From the NCBI RefSeq assembly GCF_013155265.1, contig NZ_JABJXU010000007.1, positions 62,001 through 126,000 on the forward strand: 64,000 bases of DNA. Direction: 5' to 3'. The notes beneath the pieces were generated by a model that was not told the origin of the DNA, searched no databases, and saw only the letters and a program-made list of their open reading frames with translations. Every line of letters begins with the position of its first letter. Position 1 is the first letter of the stretch. Both the position numbers and the translations under genes were made by a program. Positions 8,358 through 17,157 of this stretch are shown here, in pieces. Source of the stretch: Enterococcus sp. MMGLQ5-1 (lineage in GTDB: Bacteria > Bacillota > Bacilli > Lactobacillales > Streptococcaceae).

Positions 8358-8734
8358 GGGGTTGGGACAAAAATCCTAACTCTCTTTATATTGTTCGTAA
8401 TTTACGGGCTTTCTCTCTCAAAACTGTTCAAATAGATACGTCATCCGGTCAGACAGAAAACGTCTGACTGAATAAACGAATGACTCGTCTATTTCTCACA
8501 GTTTTAATCAGAGAGAGAAAGCACCTTGTTTATCTAGCACGTGTGATTTACCGAAACTCTCCCGAAACAATAAAATTTTTTCAACAATTCAACTAGAACG
8601 CTAAAGCGTTAAGTTTCATTTGTCTTAAATTTATTGTTTACCGTTCGAGTTTGGTAGGCAATCACACTTAGCTTTTATGTTTACGGGGCAATTTAGCACC
8701 TTTTTCTACGTCGTCAAACGTCTTTTGTCCCACC
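8358..8734. repeat. Modular hairpin repeat element, copy A (modules 1 and 2)
   Basis: A 377-bp non-coding element between mapZ and cvfB. The left end is terminator-like (GGGGTTGGGA, loop, TCCTAACTC), and the right end carries the inverted TTTTGTCCCACC. Inside are two long imperfect foldbacks: module 1 (8408-8522, arms starting GCTTTCTCTCTC and ending GAGAGAGAAAGC) and module 2 (8534-8672, arms with CTAGCACGTGTGATT and AATCACACTTAG). Module 2 and its flank are identical to 39296-39450 on the other strand. No open reading frame of note. Other copies are at 30135, 38417 and 55473. Confidence 0.85.
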
Positions 8735-8744
8735 TTCAATATGT

Positions 8745-10178
8745 CTAATAGTCCAAGTCATCACTATGTCCGGCACCATTACCAACAAAATAGCCAGTTT
8801 TACAATTAATAGAAACGAGATAGCGACCGTCAGCTGAAAATAAATTGTAGTAGCCATTACCATTAATAATGTTAACCTTTTCCAAGATATAATCATTACC
8901 GATGTAGCCACGACTTTGACAAAGCGCAATTACCTTCTCTTTAATCCCATCGCCCCACGTCCATGCTGAATTATTCGCATCGTTAATTTTCGATTGATCG
9001 TATGGCACACGTGATTTTTGTCGTTCACTCTCAGAAACCGCACTATTTGTATTAGCTGAGCTAGCAGCATTACCAGTGCTTGATGCAGCTGAAGTGCTTG
9101 GCGATGCACCTGATGCTTGATTATTAGCGCTTGCCTCTGCTGCCTTTTGCGCATCAGTTAATGCTTGAATTTGAGCTGTAATCTGATTAAAGGCTGCTTG
9201 ATATTGACCTTGAATTGGCGCTGAAGTATGACTGTAAAGTGTCTGTGCTGTCTGCAGATCGCTTAGACTGGCCTGATCGATTCCTGTTTGATCAAGCTGA
9301 TCAAGCTGATTAGAAAGCGCACTTATCTCTGATTGCTGAGCCTTACCTAAAGCAACTGCATGATTTAATAAGGCTTTTAATTTTTCATTATCAACCTCTG
9401 GCATTTGTAAATTCTGGTTTTCTTTTACAGTAACCGTGTTAATCAGCTTACCATCAACAATTGCTGGCTGATTAAAATACTGATTAACCTGTTCAATCGC
9501 TTGCACTTCTTGTGATAGCGTATTAACCTTTTTTTCTATGCTAGCATAATCCTGATAGTCCGTATAGCTCTTTAATTCCGATTTAATACTATCTAAATTC
9601 GCAAATGCTGAATTTTTTAGCTGTCCATTCTCCTGATCAATATAAAAGGCTTGGATTTTTGCATTAAATTTCTTAACATTTTCAGTTAATGAAGCTGTCT
9701 TGGTCGTCTGAGTTGTGCCATTGCTGTGTGAAAAATTCCAAGCATAAACAATTCCCGCAATCAAAGCGATTAGGATTAAGCCTAGACTCAGCCATTTATA
9801 AAGCTTATTATTCTTATTACTTACTTTTTCTTCGCTGATATCATCGGCCACAGATTTTTCCTCTAGCGCCGGAATATACGGTCTACTTTGTGATTGAGTT
9901 TCTAGAGCCTTAGCTTTAGCCGTTTTTTCTGGAGTAGATTGATGATTTTTGATGTAGTCTGACAAAATATTTGAATCAATTTTTGTCCCATCGTCAGAAT
10001 TTTCAGCTTCCTCGGTTGAGGTCGTTTTTTCATAATTATCTTTTTGTTCGTTTAGCTCACCGATTGTCATTGTTTTCGCTTTTTCAAAGCCTAATGCCTG
10101 ATTTTTATCAGCTTGACTATCATTATTTTCAGGTTGCTTTTGCTTATTTTTTTTGTTAATTCTCTTTTTTCTGCTCAT
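8745..10178 (-). CDS. mapZ: MapZ-like mid-cell division protein
   Basis: A 477-residue single-pass membrane protein. About 127 charged, Lys/Glu/Gln-rich cytoplasmic residues come first, then one transmembrane helix (KWLSLGLILIALIAGIVYAW), a Gln-rich helical extracellular region, a Ser/Ala/Asn linker (about residues 345-385), and a compact C-terminal domain with a conserved-looking WTWGDGIKEKVI. This is the layout of MapZ/LocZ, which marks the division site and positions FtsZ rings in streptococci and related cocci. The assignment also rests on synteny, because gpsB, rnpB and a THUMP methyltransferase precede mapZ in pneumococcus too. The start is ATG 10176-10178 behind GTGAGGATT. The sequence match alone would be weaker. 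Confidence 0.8.
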   Translation of the reverse strand: MSRKKRINKKNKQKQPENNDSQADKNQALGFEKAKTMTIGELNEQKDNYEKTTSTEEAENSDDGTKIDSNILSDYIKNHQSTPEKTAKAKALETQSQSRPYIPALEEKSVADDISEEKVSNKNNKLYKWLSLGLILIALIAGIVYAWNFSHSNGTTQTTKTASLTENVKKFNAKIQAFYIDQENGQLKNSAFANLDSIKSELKSYTDYQDYASIEKKVNTLSQEVQAIEQVNQYFNQPAIVDGKLINTVTVKENQNLQMPEVDNEKLKALLNHAVALGKAQQSEISALSNQLDQLDQTGIDQASLSDLQTAQTLYSHTSAPIQGQYQAAFNQITAQIQALTDAQKAAEASANNQASGASPSTSAASSTGNAASSANTNSAVSESERQKSRVPYDQSKINDANNSAWTWGDGIKEKVIALCQSRGYIGNDYILEKVNIINGNGYYNLFSADGRYLVSINCKTGYFVGNGAGHSDDLDY

Positions 10179-10267
10179 AATCCTCACCATAATCAAATTG
10201 ACTTTCTTGATATTATAGCATATTTTACATAATTATTGTTGACTAAACAAATTTATCAATCTTGAAG

Positions 10268-11410
10268 CTATCGTTTAGGTCGTTGCCCCCAATATTGATA
10301 AAGATCGACACGTAATGCGCCATTATACAATTTCCGTTTTTTAGTTGCCCGTGCACCATATTTTTTTTCAAAATCTAAGTCACTTGTTAAAATATATTTG
10401 CTCCATGTCGTCAACGGTCGATAAACTTCACCCATATCCTGATAAAGCCTTGTCACCTCAGCCTCAGTCAGCAAGCGATCACCATAAGGTGGATTAGAAA
10501 CCAGTACACCAAACTCTTTTTCTGTTTTAAAATCCTGAAGTCGCATTTGTTTAAATTGAATTACATCTGGCAAGCCTGCTTCAGTTGCATTTGCTTTAGC
10601 CGCCTCAATCATCCGGCCATCAACATCACAACCCAAAATATCTAATTCAACATCATAATTAGCTTGAGCATCTGCTTCATCACGTACTTTTTCAAATACC
10701 TCCTGCTCAAACCAATCCCACCTTTCACAAGCAAAATCACGATTAAAGCCAGGCGCAATATTCATACCAATTAAGGCTGCTTCAATGCAAAACGTGCCAG
10801 AACCACAGGTTGGATCATAAAAGGGCTTATCTGGAAACCAATTAGTTAGCATAATAATCGCTGCCGCCATATTTTCTTTAATTGGTGCGCCACCCTTACT
10901 AATTCGATAACCACGTTTAAATAGGCTATCACCCGTTGTATCAAGCGTAATTGTTACCTTGTCCTTTAAAATAGAAACCTCTAATTGATATAAGGCACCT
11001 GTCTCTGGTAAGGGTACGCTCTCAGGACGATGATAAATGGCTTGCAGCTTTTTGGCAATCGCCTTTTTCGTAATTGCCTGAACATCAGATACAGCATAAA
11101 GGGTTGACCTAACCGATTTACCTGCAACCGGAAAATTAGCATCAATCGGTAAATAGTCCGCCCAATCCAATGCATAAATACCTTGAAATAATTCTTCAAA
11201 GGTTTTTGCCTGAAATTCTCCAACAATAATCTTAACGCGATCTGCTGTACGTAACCAAAGATTGGTCTGAGCAATTGTCCTTTGATCTCCCGAAAAATAA
11301 GCGCGACCATTTTCAACCTGACAATCAATTCCTAAATTTCTGAGTTCCTTGCCAACTAAAGCTTCAATGCCCGCAGCTGCTGTAGCAATTAATTTGAATT
11401 TATCCTTCAT
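10268..11410 (-). CDS. THUMP-domain class I RNA methyltransferase (RlmL/YpsC type)
   Basis: A 380-residue SAM-dependent methyltransferase. The N-terminal THUMP/ferredoxin-like region (about 1-155) binds RNA. The UPF0020 methylase domain shows DPTCGSGTFCIEAAL for SAM binding and NPPYGDRL, the catalytic NPPY motif of N2-guanine or N6-adenine methylases. RlmL of E. coli makes m2G2445 in 23S rRNA; whether this protein has the same target is not shown. It lies between rnpB and mapZ, as in pneumococcus. The ATG at 11408-11410 follows a GGAG site. Confidence 0.88.
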   Translation of the reverse strand: MKDKFKLIATAAAGIEALVGKELRNLGIDCQVENGRAYFSGDQRTIAQTNLWLRTADRVKIIVGEFQAKTFEELFQGIYALDWADYLPIDANFPVAGKSVRSTLYAVSDVQAITKKAIAKKLQAIYHRPESVPLPETGALYQLEVSILKDKVTITLDTTGDSLFKRGYRISKGGAPIKENMAAAIIMLTNWFPDKPFYDPTCGSGTFCIEAALIGMNIAPGFNRDFACERWDWFEQEVFEKVRDEADAQANYDVELDILGCDVDGRMIEAAKANATEAGLPDVIQFKQMRLQDFKTEKEFGVLVSNPPYGDRLLTEAEVTRLYQDMGEVYRPLTTWSKYILTSDLDFEKKYGARATKKRKLYNGALRVDLYQYWGQRPKR

Positions 11411-11511
11411 TTTTTCTCCGTTAATCTTATTCTCACACTGTCACAACAATTTTACATTCACTTAATTCCATTATAATATATTTATTAGATTAATAATAAC
11501 AACTAATAATT

Positions 11512-11539
11512 AAGGCTGAAACAATTCTGTTCCAGCCTT
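11512..11539 (-). terminator. Terminator of the RNase P RNA gene
   Basis: The inverted repeat AAGGCTGGAACAG / TGTTTCAGCCTT (minus strand) lies a few bases beyond the mature 3' end of rnpB. The following tract is AT-rich with only short T runs. Confidence 0.65.
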
Positions 11540-11547
11540 AAAACCTA

Positions 11548-11922
11548 TATGTGATTTTCTATAAGCCATGTTCTGTTCAATGTATACATTAGGTCCTGTA
11601 TACAAATCAGTAATCATCTATCTGCTTTTCAGCCTGAATTGCCGTTCATTTCCATTCATTCAGTGCCCCTACCATAAGTTTGGGTTGCTCGCTCGAGGGG
11701 TTTACCGCGTTCCACTATTTTTTTTTCAAAAAATACTTCGTCACTGTGGCACTTTCAAGACTACTCAAGCATAGTCGAAACCTTAGCTCTTTTATCTGCC
11801 GTCGCTTCTGCGCCTAGACTTATTGTTTCATCTAGCACGAACACTACAAGCATCTCAGCTTGTGCGAGCATGGACTTTCCTCAGTAGAAAAAAATCTACC
11901 GCGATTACTCAAAAACCACAAT
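11548..11922 (-). ncRNA. rnpB: RNase P RNA, Bacillus type (class B)
   Basis: The RNA subunit of RNase P, which trims tRNA 5' ends. The conserved core is visible on the minus strand. GAGGAAAGTCCATGCTCGC (CR I) is followed by AGTGCCACAGTGACGAAG, GGAACGCGGTAAACCCC and the CR V sequence AGAACATGGCTTATAG. A terminal P1 helix pairs TGTGGTTTTT near 11920 with GAAAATCACA near 11550. The exact ends are estimated from this pairing. The gene begins about six bases after the gpsB stop codon, so its promoter must lie inside gpsB or it is processed from a gpsB transcript. Small open frames on the opposite strand here are fortuitous. Confidence 0.93.
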
Positions 11923-11928
11923 TATCAA

Positions 11929-12327
11929 TTATCTCAATCTTGTTGCTTCATCATCAACAGGAAGCTCTTCAAAACGGACGGTATTTTTTGGTGCTTCTGT
12001 TACTTCTGGTTTTGCCTCATTAATCTTTTTACCAAATACTTCACGCTCTAGATTAGACAGTCGTTTCAAAATATCAAAATTAGTAACTGTTGTGCTCTTT
12101 GGTGGCTCAACTGGTTTAACAGAAACTGATTGCTTGGCTAGCTTGTCAACCTGAGCTCTTAAATAATCATTTTCTTCTTGTAAATCAATTAATTCTTTTT
12201 GATATGATTCATAATCTCTAATAATATTATCTAAATATTCATCAACTTGCTCTGGATCGTAACCACGCATCTTTGTTTTGAATTGCTGCTGCAAAATATC
12301 TTGGGGCGTGTAGTTCAACTCTGCCAT
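11929..12327 (-). CDS. gpsB: Cell division protein GpsB
   Basis: A 132-residue DivIVA-family protein. The N-terminal membrane-binding motif (LNYTPQDILQQQFKTKMRGY, then DPEQVDEYLD) is followed by a coiled coil to about residue 70. A variable linker and a short C-terminal trimerising helix (ILKRLSNLEREVFG) complete it. In Firmicutes GpsB links septal and peripheral peptidoglycan synthesis by binding class A PBPs and MreC. The start is ATG 12325-12327, eight bases after GAGG. An in-frame GTG three codons earlier overlaps the ribosome binding site. It is divergent from nnrD, and rnpB follows immediately. Confidence 0.94.
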   Translation of the reverse strand: MAELNYTPQDILQQQFKTKMRGYDPEQVDEYLDNIIRDYESYQKELIDLQEENDYLRAQVDKLAKQSVSVKPVEPPKSTTVTNFDILKRLSNLEREVFGKKINEAKPEVTEAPKNTVRFEELPVDDEATRLR

Positions 12328-12381
12328 TATTGACACCTCTTTTTCTAGTATTCTTAATCATTTTAGCTGATTTTTATCATT

Positions 12382-12410
12382 TTGGCAATTTTCCTGAAAA
12401 ATATTATAAT
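12382..12410 (+). promoter_or_regulatory. Sigma-70 promoter for nnrD
   Basis: TTGGCA (12382-12387) and TATAAT (12405-12410) are spaced by exactly 17 bp. This places the start of transcription near 12417, about 20 bp before the nnrD start codon. Confidence 0.75.
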
Positions 12411-12437
12411 ACTTTTATAAACGTTATGGGGGTAGAC

Positions 12438-13268
12438 ATGAGAATAACTAAAGAAATCTTATACCAATTAATCCAAAAAAGACCGTTGCATTCACATAAG
12501 GGGACCTTTGGGCATGCATTGCTCATTGGTGGCGCACCGCAATATTCTGGTGCAATCATCATGGCAGCAACTGCCTGTCTATACAGTGGTGCAGGCTTGA
12601 CAACGGTTGCTACCTCAGCTGAAACTCGATTGCCATTACTATCTCGCTCACCTGAAGCTATGGTAATTGATTGGACATCTCAAGACAGCCTGACTCTAGC
12701 GCTTCAAAAAGCAACGGTTATTTTAATCGGTCCAGGACTGGCTGAAGATCAATTTGCCTTAAGCTTACTTGAATTTGTCCTAAAGCAAATTAAACAACAG
12801 CGCCTTATCATAGATGCTTCGGCAATTAATCTAATTGCGGCAAACCGATACTTGTTCAAGCTGCTTCCCGAAAACACAATTTTTACACCTCAGCAAAAGG
12901 AGCTTGAGCGATTAACAAAAATACCAATCGCTAAGCAAAAGCCATCGAAAATCCAAGCATTTGCTGAGGACACTAATACAATCATCATCGCCAAATCCGA
13001 AAAGACGACCATTTACTCGGCTGGTAGGGCACCTCATTATATTGATATTGGTACACCTGCCATGGCAACCGGTGGGACTGGTGATACACTTGCAGGCATC
13101 CTTACCGGCCTGCTCGCACAGTTTTCAACCAATTGCTTTTCTACTGCTTGCGCTGCCGTCTATCTACATAGCGAGATTGCTAGTGATTTAGCGCAATCGC
13201 GCTACCTCGTGCTGCCAACACAAATCAGTGAACAACTACCCTTTTATTTGTATAAATACAGTCGTTAA
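12438..13268 (+). CDS. nnrD: ADP-dependent (S)-NAD(P)H-hydrate dehydratase
   Basis: A 276-residue ribokinase-fold enzyme that dehydrates damaged NAD(P)H hydrates with ADP. Visible motifs are KGTFGHALLIGG near the N-terminus, IGPGL, and the nucleotide-binding loop MATGGTGDTLAGILTGLLAQ near residue 210. The partner epimerase domain (YjeF N-terminal part) is absent, as in bacteria with separate genes. The start is ATG 12438 behind GGGGGT. A frame reaching 12330 overlaps gpsB and is unlikely. It is a single gene with its own promoter, convergent with queA. Confidence 0.9.
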   Translation: MRITKEILYQLIQKRPLHSHKGTFGHALLIGGAPQYSGAIIMAATACLYSGAGLTTVATSAETRLPLLSRSPEAMVIDWTSQDSLTLALQKATVILIGPGLAEDQFALSLLEFVLKQIKQQRLIIDASAINLIAANRYLFKLLPENTIFTPQQKELERLTKIPIAKQKPSKIQAFAEDTNTIIIAKSEKTTIYSAGRAPHYIDIGTPAMATGGTGDTLAGILTGLLAQFSTNCFSTACAAVYLHSEIASDLAQSRYLVLPTQISEQLPFYLYKYSR

Positions 13269-13305
13269 TTAATTACTAATTGTTAATTATTAATTGCTAA
13301 TTCTC

Positions 13306-14340
13306 TTATTTGACAAACATGGCATCACCAAAGCTGAAAAATCGATATTGCTCATCAATTGCATGCTGGTAAGCTTCTAATACAAAACTTCGGCCAGCAA
13401 AGGCAGAGACCAGCATGACTAAAGTTGATTTTGGTAAATGAAAATTGGTTGAAAAGGCATCAACAATTTTAAACTCAAAGCCAGGTTTAATAAAAATATC
13501 CGTCCAGCCTGAATCTGCAGCCACCTTCCCATCAAACTTATGACCGATTGTTTCTAAGGTTCTAATGGTCGTTGTACCAACCGCTACCACTCGAGCACCA
13601 CTCGCCTTGACCTGATTAATTGTATCGGCACCTGCCTTTGACAAGGCATAAAACTCAGAATGCATATGGTGGTTTGAAACATCATCCACGCTAACAGGCC
13701 TAAAGGTACCTAAGCCAACATGAAGCGTTAAATAAACAATATGAACGCCTTTATCGGCAATCTTATCTAATAGCTCTGGCGTGAAATGTAATCCCGCTGT
13801 TGGTGCCGCAGCCGAGCCATTCTCCTTAGCATAAACTGTTTGATAGCGCTCTTGGTCCTTAAGTTTTTCATGAATATAAGGCGGTAAAGGCATTTCTCCC
13901 AAACTCTCAAGCACCTCTAGAAAAATCCCTTGGTAGCTAAATTCAATTATCCTGCCACCGTGCTCCAATTCTTCAATTACAGTTGCTTTTAAGCGACCAT
14001 CACCAAAAGTAATTTCTGTACCAATATGAACGCGCTTAGCTGGTTTAACCAAGGTTTCCCATTGGTCCTTAGAAGTATTCTTTAATAATAAAACTTCAAT
14101 ATGTCCACCTGTTGCAACTTTTTCACCATGTAGCCTCGCAGGCAGAACACGAGTGTTATTTAGCACCAAGGCATCCCCTGCTTGTAATTCATCAATTATA
14201 TTATAAAAATGGGCATCCTTCATTTGCTGAGTTTTATGATTAATGATCAATAATCGTGACGCTTCCCGATTTTTTAATGGCGTCTGTGCAATAAGCGACT
14301 CTGGTAAATTAAAATCATAATCCGTTATCTTATTTGACAT
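13306..14340 (-). CDS. queA: S-adenosylmethionine:tRNA ribosyltransferase-isomerase
   Basis: A 344-residue QueA, which moves the ribosyl part of SAM onto 7-aminomethyl-7-deazaguanine in tRNA to make epoxyqueuosine. Typical motifs are present from start to end: [46 protein letters not shown] and HMHSEFYAL. The start is ATG 14338-14340, where the family N-terminus begins. The longer frame to 14370 adds ten unconserved residues. It appears monocistronic. The other queuosine genes are not in the window. Confidence 0.95.
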   Translation of the reverse strand: MSNKITDYDFNLPESLIAQTPLKNREASRLLIINHKTQQMKDAHFYNIIDELQAGDALVLNNTRVLPARLHGEKVATGGHIEVLLLKNTSKDQWETLVKPAKRVHIGTEITFGDGRLKATVIEELEHGGRIIEFSYQGIFLEVLESLGEMPLPPYIHEKLKDQERYQTVYAKENGSAAAPTAGLHFTPELLDKIADKGVHIVYLTLHVGLGTFRPVSVDDVSNHHMHSEFYALSKAGADTINQVKASGARVVAVGTTTIRTLETIGHKFDGKVAADSGWTDIFIKPGFEFKIVDAFSTNFHLPKSTLVMLVSAFAGRSFVLEAYQHAIDEQYRFFSFGDAMFVK

Positions 14341-14443
14341 TTCTTTCTCGTTTCTCTCTAAATTCTTCAAATTACATTAAACTTTATTTATTATAACATG
14401 TCTAAATACTATCCTGTTATTATTTGCAAGTTTCAATAAAAAA

Positions 14444-14483
14444 GCGTATGAAACATTTTAAATTAAAAAACGTTTCATACCGC
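14444..14483 (-). terminator. Intrinsic terminator of the envelope protein operon
   Basis: On the minus strand the stem GCGGTATGAAAC / GTTTCATACGC encloses an AT-rich loop and is followed by TTTTTTATTG. It lies about 50 bp after the stop of the TcaA-like gene. Confidence 0.75.
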
Positions 14484-14531
14484 TAGAGTAATATTAAAGT
14501 CAAGGTATTAAAGATAACGCTAATACTTTGC

Positions 14532-15617
14532 TTATGTTAAGCTTTTAGCATTTGCCTGATCAGAGGACCAGCTAGCCGAGTTCACTTCCTTTAAAGAATT
14601 TGTCACACTATGCTGCCAGTCTTCTGGGTTTTGGTTAAATGTCGTAAAATCAATATCTTTAACAAACCATTTTTTATTTTGGCTATCAAACTGAAGGGAG
14701 ACGACCGCATTTTTACTGTCATCCATCAAAATCTCATCCAGGCCAATCTCCTCTACCAACTCCATACTGGTAGTTAAATCAATATAAATATCAAAAGTTG
14801 CCTGTGGTTCACTCAGACCTTTTACCTTTATTGAATCAACATTCAAGTACATTGTTTGAAAGGATTGGCTATATCGCTTCAAATAGGGTTTGATTTCATC
14901 GAACTGTGCTTGAATCATTTTTCTTCTATCCGTAGAAACCGAAGATAATTTATCGAAGTTTAAATTATTATTAATTGCTTGATTCATCGTTAAATAATAA
15001 TCACTTACAATTGATAATAATTTTTGATGAAATTGTTTTTCCGAAAGATAAATTTTTTGACTGTCCACATCAAACATCTGTGTTTTATTTGTCACATCTA
15101 CCTTCTGCTTTTTATTGATAATACCATATGTTGGGTTATCAAGCAGTAAGTGAAACTGATATAAATATGGAATAAATGGGCCTAAATTCGTTTGATTTAA
15201 ATTATCAAAGAAATTTCCCTGATTTTCAATTGTTACTTTAGTATTTTCAGCATTATCAAGCGTTAAAAATCTTTTATGAGGTAAAAAATACTTTTCTTTA
15301 AAATAGCTATTCTTATTTTTAAATTGAAAAGCAGACTCATTTAAAAATATTTTTGCCACCTTTTGCCGAGAGGGCGCCTTTGAAAATTCATTAAAAAATA
15401 AATCAATCGTAGCGTTAGATATTTTCGTTCCATCAGAAAAAGTTGGACAAATTGCCTGAAACCTTTTAGAATCCTTTTTCTGAATAGCTATCGTTAACTC
15501 ATTAATAGCTACCTTAGAAGAACGCTGGTATGCGAATAATCCCAAAAAAACAATGCAGGCTGCCACAATTAGACCAGCCAGTAGCTTCAGCCTGTTTTTC
15601 TGAAAAAAATTAATCAT
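14532..15617 (-). CDS. Membrane-anchored TcaA/YvbJ-like envelope protein
   Basis: A 361-residue protein with a short basic N-terminus and one transmembrane helix (residues about 12-30), the rest predicted outside. The segment after the helix (ALxxKDSKRFQAICP-type, then FFNEFSKAP) resembles the extracellular domains of TcaA/YvbJ proteins. The N-terminal zinc ribbon seen in TcaA is missing. The C-terminus (about 230-345) has alternating strands like an NTF2-fold domain. The family link is by pattern only and is tentative; no enzyme motif is visible. It overlaps the upstream lipoprotein gene by 8 bases, so the two products probably work together at the cell surface. Confidence 0.5.
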   Translation of the reverse strand: MINFFQKNRLKLLAGLIVAACIVFLGLFAYQRSSKVAINELTIAIQKKDSKRFQAICPTFSDGTKISNATIDLFFNEFSKAPSRQKVAKIFLNESAFQFKNKNSYFKEKYFLPHKRFLTLDNAENTKVTIENQGNFFDNLNQTNLGPFIPYLYQFHLLLDNPTYGIINKKQKVDVTNKTQMFDVDSQKIYLSEKQFHQKLLSIVSDYYLTMNQAINNNLNFDKLSSVSTDRRKMIQAQFDEIKPYLKRYSQSFQTMYLNVDSIKVKGLSEPQATFDIYIDLTTSMELVEEIGLDEILMDDSKNAVVSLQFDSQNKKWFVKDIDFTTFNQNPEDWQHSVTNSLKEVNSASWSSDQANAKSLT

Positions 15618-16698
15618 TCAAATGCCCCATAAAAGCAGACTTAATATAGTCGAATTCATAATTTTTACTTGAATCAGAAGAATCAACTGACCACTTCTTA
15701 TCATCCTTAGTTAAAATCATTTTATAGCCTTCGCCATCCATGTAATCTGGCGTACTGATATTAGTTTCCTCAATTTTAGTTGGAATTTGCTGTAAAAGAT
15801 ATTTTTCGGCATCTTGATAAATTTTATCATAGTCAGAGCCATCATATTTATCTTGATTTTCATCTACAAATTTATCCATAATACTTTCAGTATCTATATC
15901 AGAAATGTTGATTGTTTCAGGTTTAACATAAATAACCGCACGATTTGGGGTCAATTCGCTAACATTATACTCGACCTTCGCTTTTTTCTGATTGGCAGCA
16001 ATGAATGAATCAACTAATGTGCCTAGCTCTGCCGTAGAAGGCTCATAATAATCAAAATCTTTTTTTACAGCCTTGGAGAATTGTTCTTTAAAGGTTGTTT
16101 TTTCACCTTCTAAATCATTTGATAATTCTACTTTATTTTTTGATGCATCATCACTAGCTTTACCCAAAAATACAGCATCAATATATTGTTGTGAAGCCGC
16201 CTTTAAATTATCGCTTTCATCCTTATACTTTGATGAATCAATTTTTAAAACAATTTCCTTTTCATCATCGCCGTCAACGCTATATGGTGCGAAGCGCAAT
16301 TCATACTTTTCATTTTTATTAACTTCAAAAACGACATAACCACTCGCACTCTTATTAGCAGCGATTTTTGAAGTATTAAATAATTTAAACTTACTATCAT
16401 CAGTATAAATATTCTCTGCATCTATTTTATTATCTTTTGAATCATAGAGTGCAATATCACTTGTTCCTAAAAAATTCATCGATTTCTTAGTTTTATTAGT
16501 AATTGAAACATTGAGTGCCAGCATCCCCTCATCATCACTGGAGCTACTATCCTCAGTCACAACATATGTACCTGAATTAACCTTAATACTTGCATCAGCT
16601 GAAGCGCTCTCTTCTTTCGTTTTTGAACTTGAACCACCGCAGGCAGCTAGCTGCAGCACCGCAAAACATGTAACTAATCCCAAAAATAATTTTTTCAT
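15610..16698 (-). CDS. Lipoprotein with DUF4352/DUF5067-like and DUF5105-like domains
   Basis: A 362-residue lipoprotein. The signal peptide ends with the lipobox LAAC. A Ser/Lys linker leads to an immunoglobulin-like domain (about 35-155: VVTEDSSSSDDEGMLALNVS, FNTSKIAANKSASGYVVFEV), the DUF4352/DUF5067 pattern. A mostly helical second half (about 160-360) recalls DUF5105, which often follows it. The function of these domains is unknown. The start is ATG 16696-16698 behind GGAGGAATTT; four extra in-frame residues exist upstream. It is first in an operon with the TcaA-like gene. The domain names are from memory and not checked. Confidence 0.65.
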   Translation of the reverse strand: MKKLFLGLVTCFAVLQLAACGGSSSKTKEESASADASIKVNSGTYVVTEDSSSSDDEGMLALNVSITNKTKKSMNFLGTSDIALYDSKDNKIDAENIYTDDSKFKLFNTSKIAANKSASGYVVFEVNKNEKYELRFAPYSVDGDDEKEIVLKIDSSKYKDESDNLKAASQQYIDAVFLGKASDDASKNKVELSNDLEGEKTTFKEQFSKAVKKDFDYYEPSTAELGTLVDSFIAANQKKAKVEYNVSELTPNRAVIYVKPETINISDIDTESIMDKFVDENQDKYDGSDYDKIYQDAEKYLLQQIPTKIEETNISTPDYMDGEGYKMILTKDDKKWSVDSSDSSKNYEFDYIKSAFMGHLND

Positions 16699-17157
16699 AA
16701 ATTCCTCCATAATATTCTTTTAATCAAATATTCAGTTATTTAAAAAATAATTTCTAAAAAAGCAATTACTTTTAATAACAAAATATTAGACACCCCAAAT
16801 AGCTAATTAAACTAAAGCATTAAAAAACGATTAGCTTAAAAAGTTTTTAAACAACAATATTCTTAAAAAATGTCAAGTGGAATTTATTCCCTTTCCAAAA
16901 AACAATATAACAATATGCTTATAGAGTTAAATTGTTCACTTACAAAAATAATAACAAATATTGTTATTTATAAACTTTAGTATATTAAATAATAATAAAT
17001 TAAGCAATACTGTTTTATTTTGTTAAAATTGATGCCACTATTAGTGATTGGTATCAACCTCACAACGAGATTATTTTGAATAAAAAAAAGGTTTAGTGTA
17101 TTATCAAATTAGATACAGCTGTTTAAAACTGAATATACACTAAGTGAGGTGATTTGA
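16699..17157. other. Divergent AT-rich regulatory region
   Basis: This 459-bp stretch separates the lipoprotein operon (minus) from the PTS activator (plus). It holds a perfect palindrome AATAACAA-ATA-TTGTTATT (16950-16968) and several nearby AACAATAT half-sites (about 16852 and 16904-16917). TTAGTGTA (17093-17100) and its inverse TACACTAA (17136-17143) bracket the region just before the activator start codon. These look like operator sites, but no binding protein is identified. No gene is seen. Confidence 0.5.

Noticed and set aside
8358-8734. Repeat element considered as an insertion sequence
   Set aside because: No transposase frame or remnant, and no clear target-site duplication is visible around the ends.
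8714-9154. Frames overlapping mapZ in other phases
   Set aside because: They have no start signals and mirror the composition of the mapZ frame.
11568-12051. Three short plus-strand open frames
   Set aside because: They are antisense to rnpB and the gpsB 3' end, where RNA structure explains the sequence.
13269-13305. AT repeats between nnrD and queA considered as a terminator
   Set aside because: The TTAATTA-type repeats give no stable stem with a T run on either strand.
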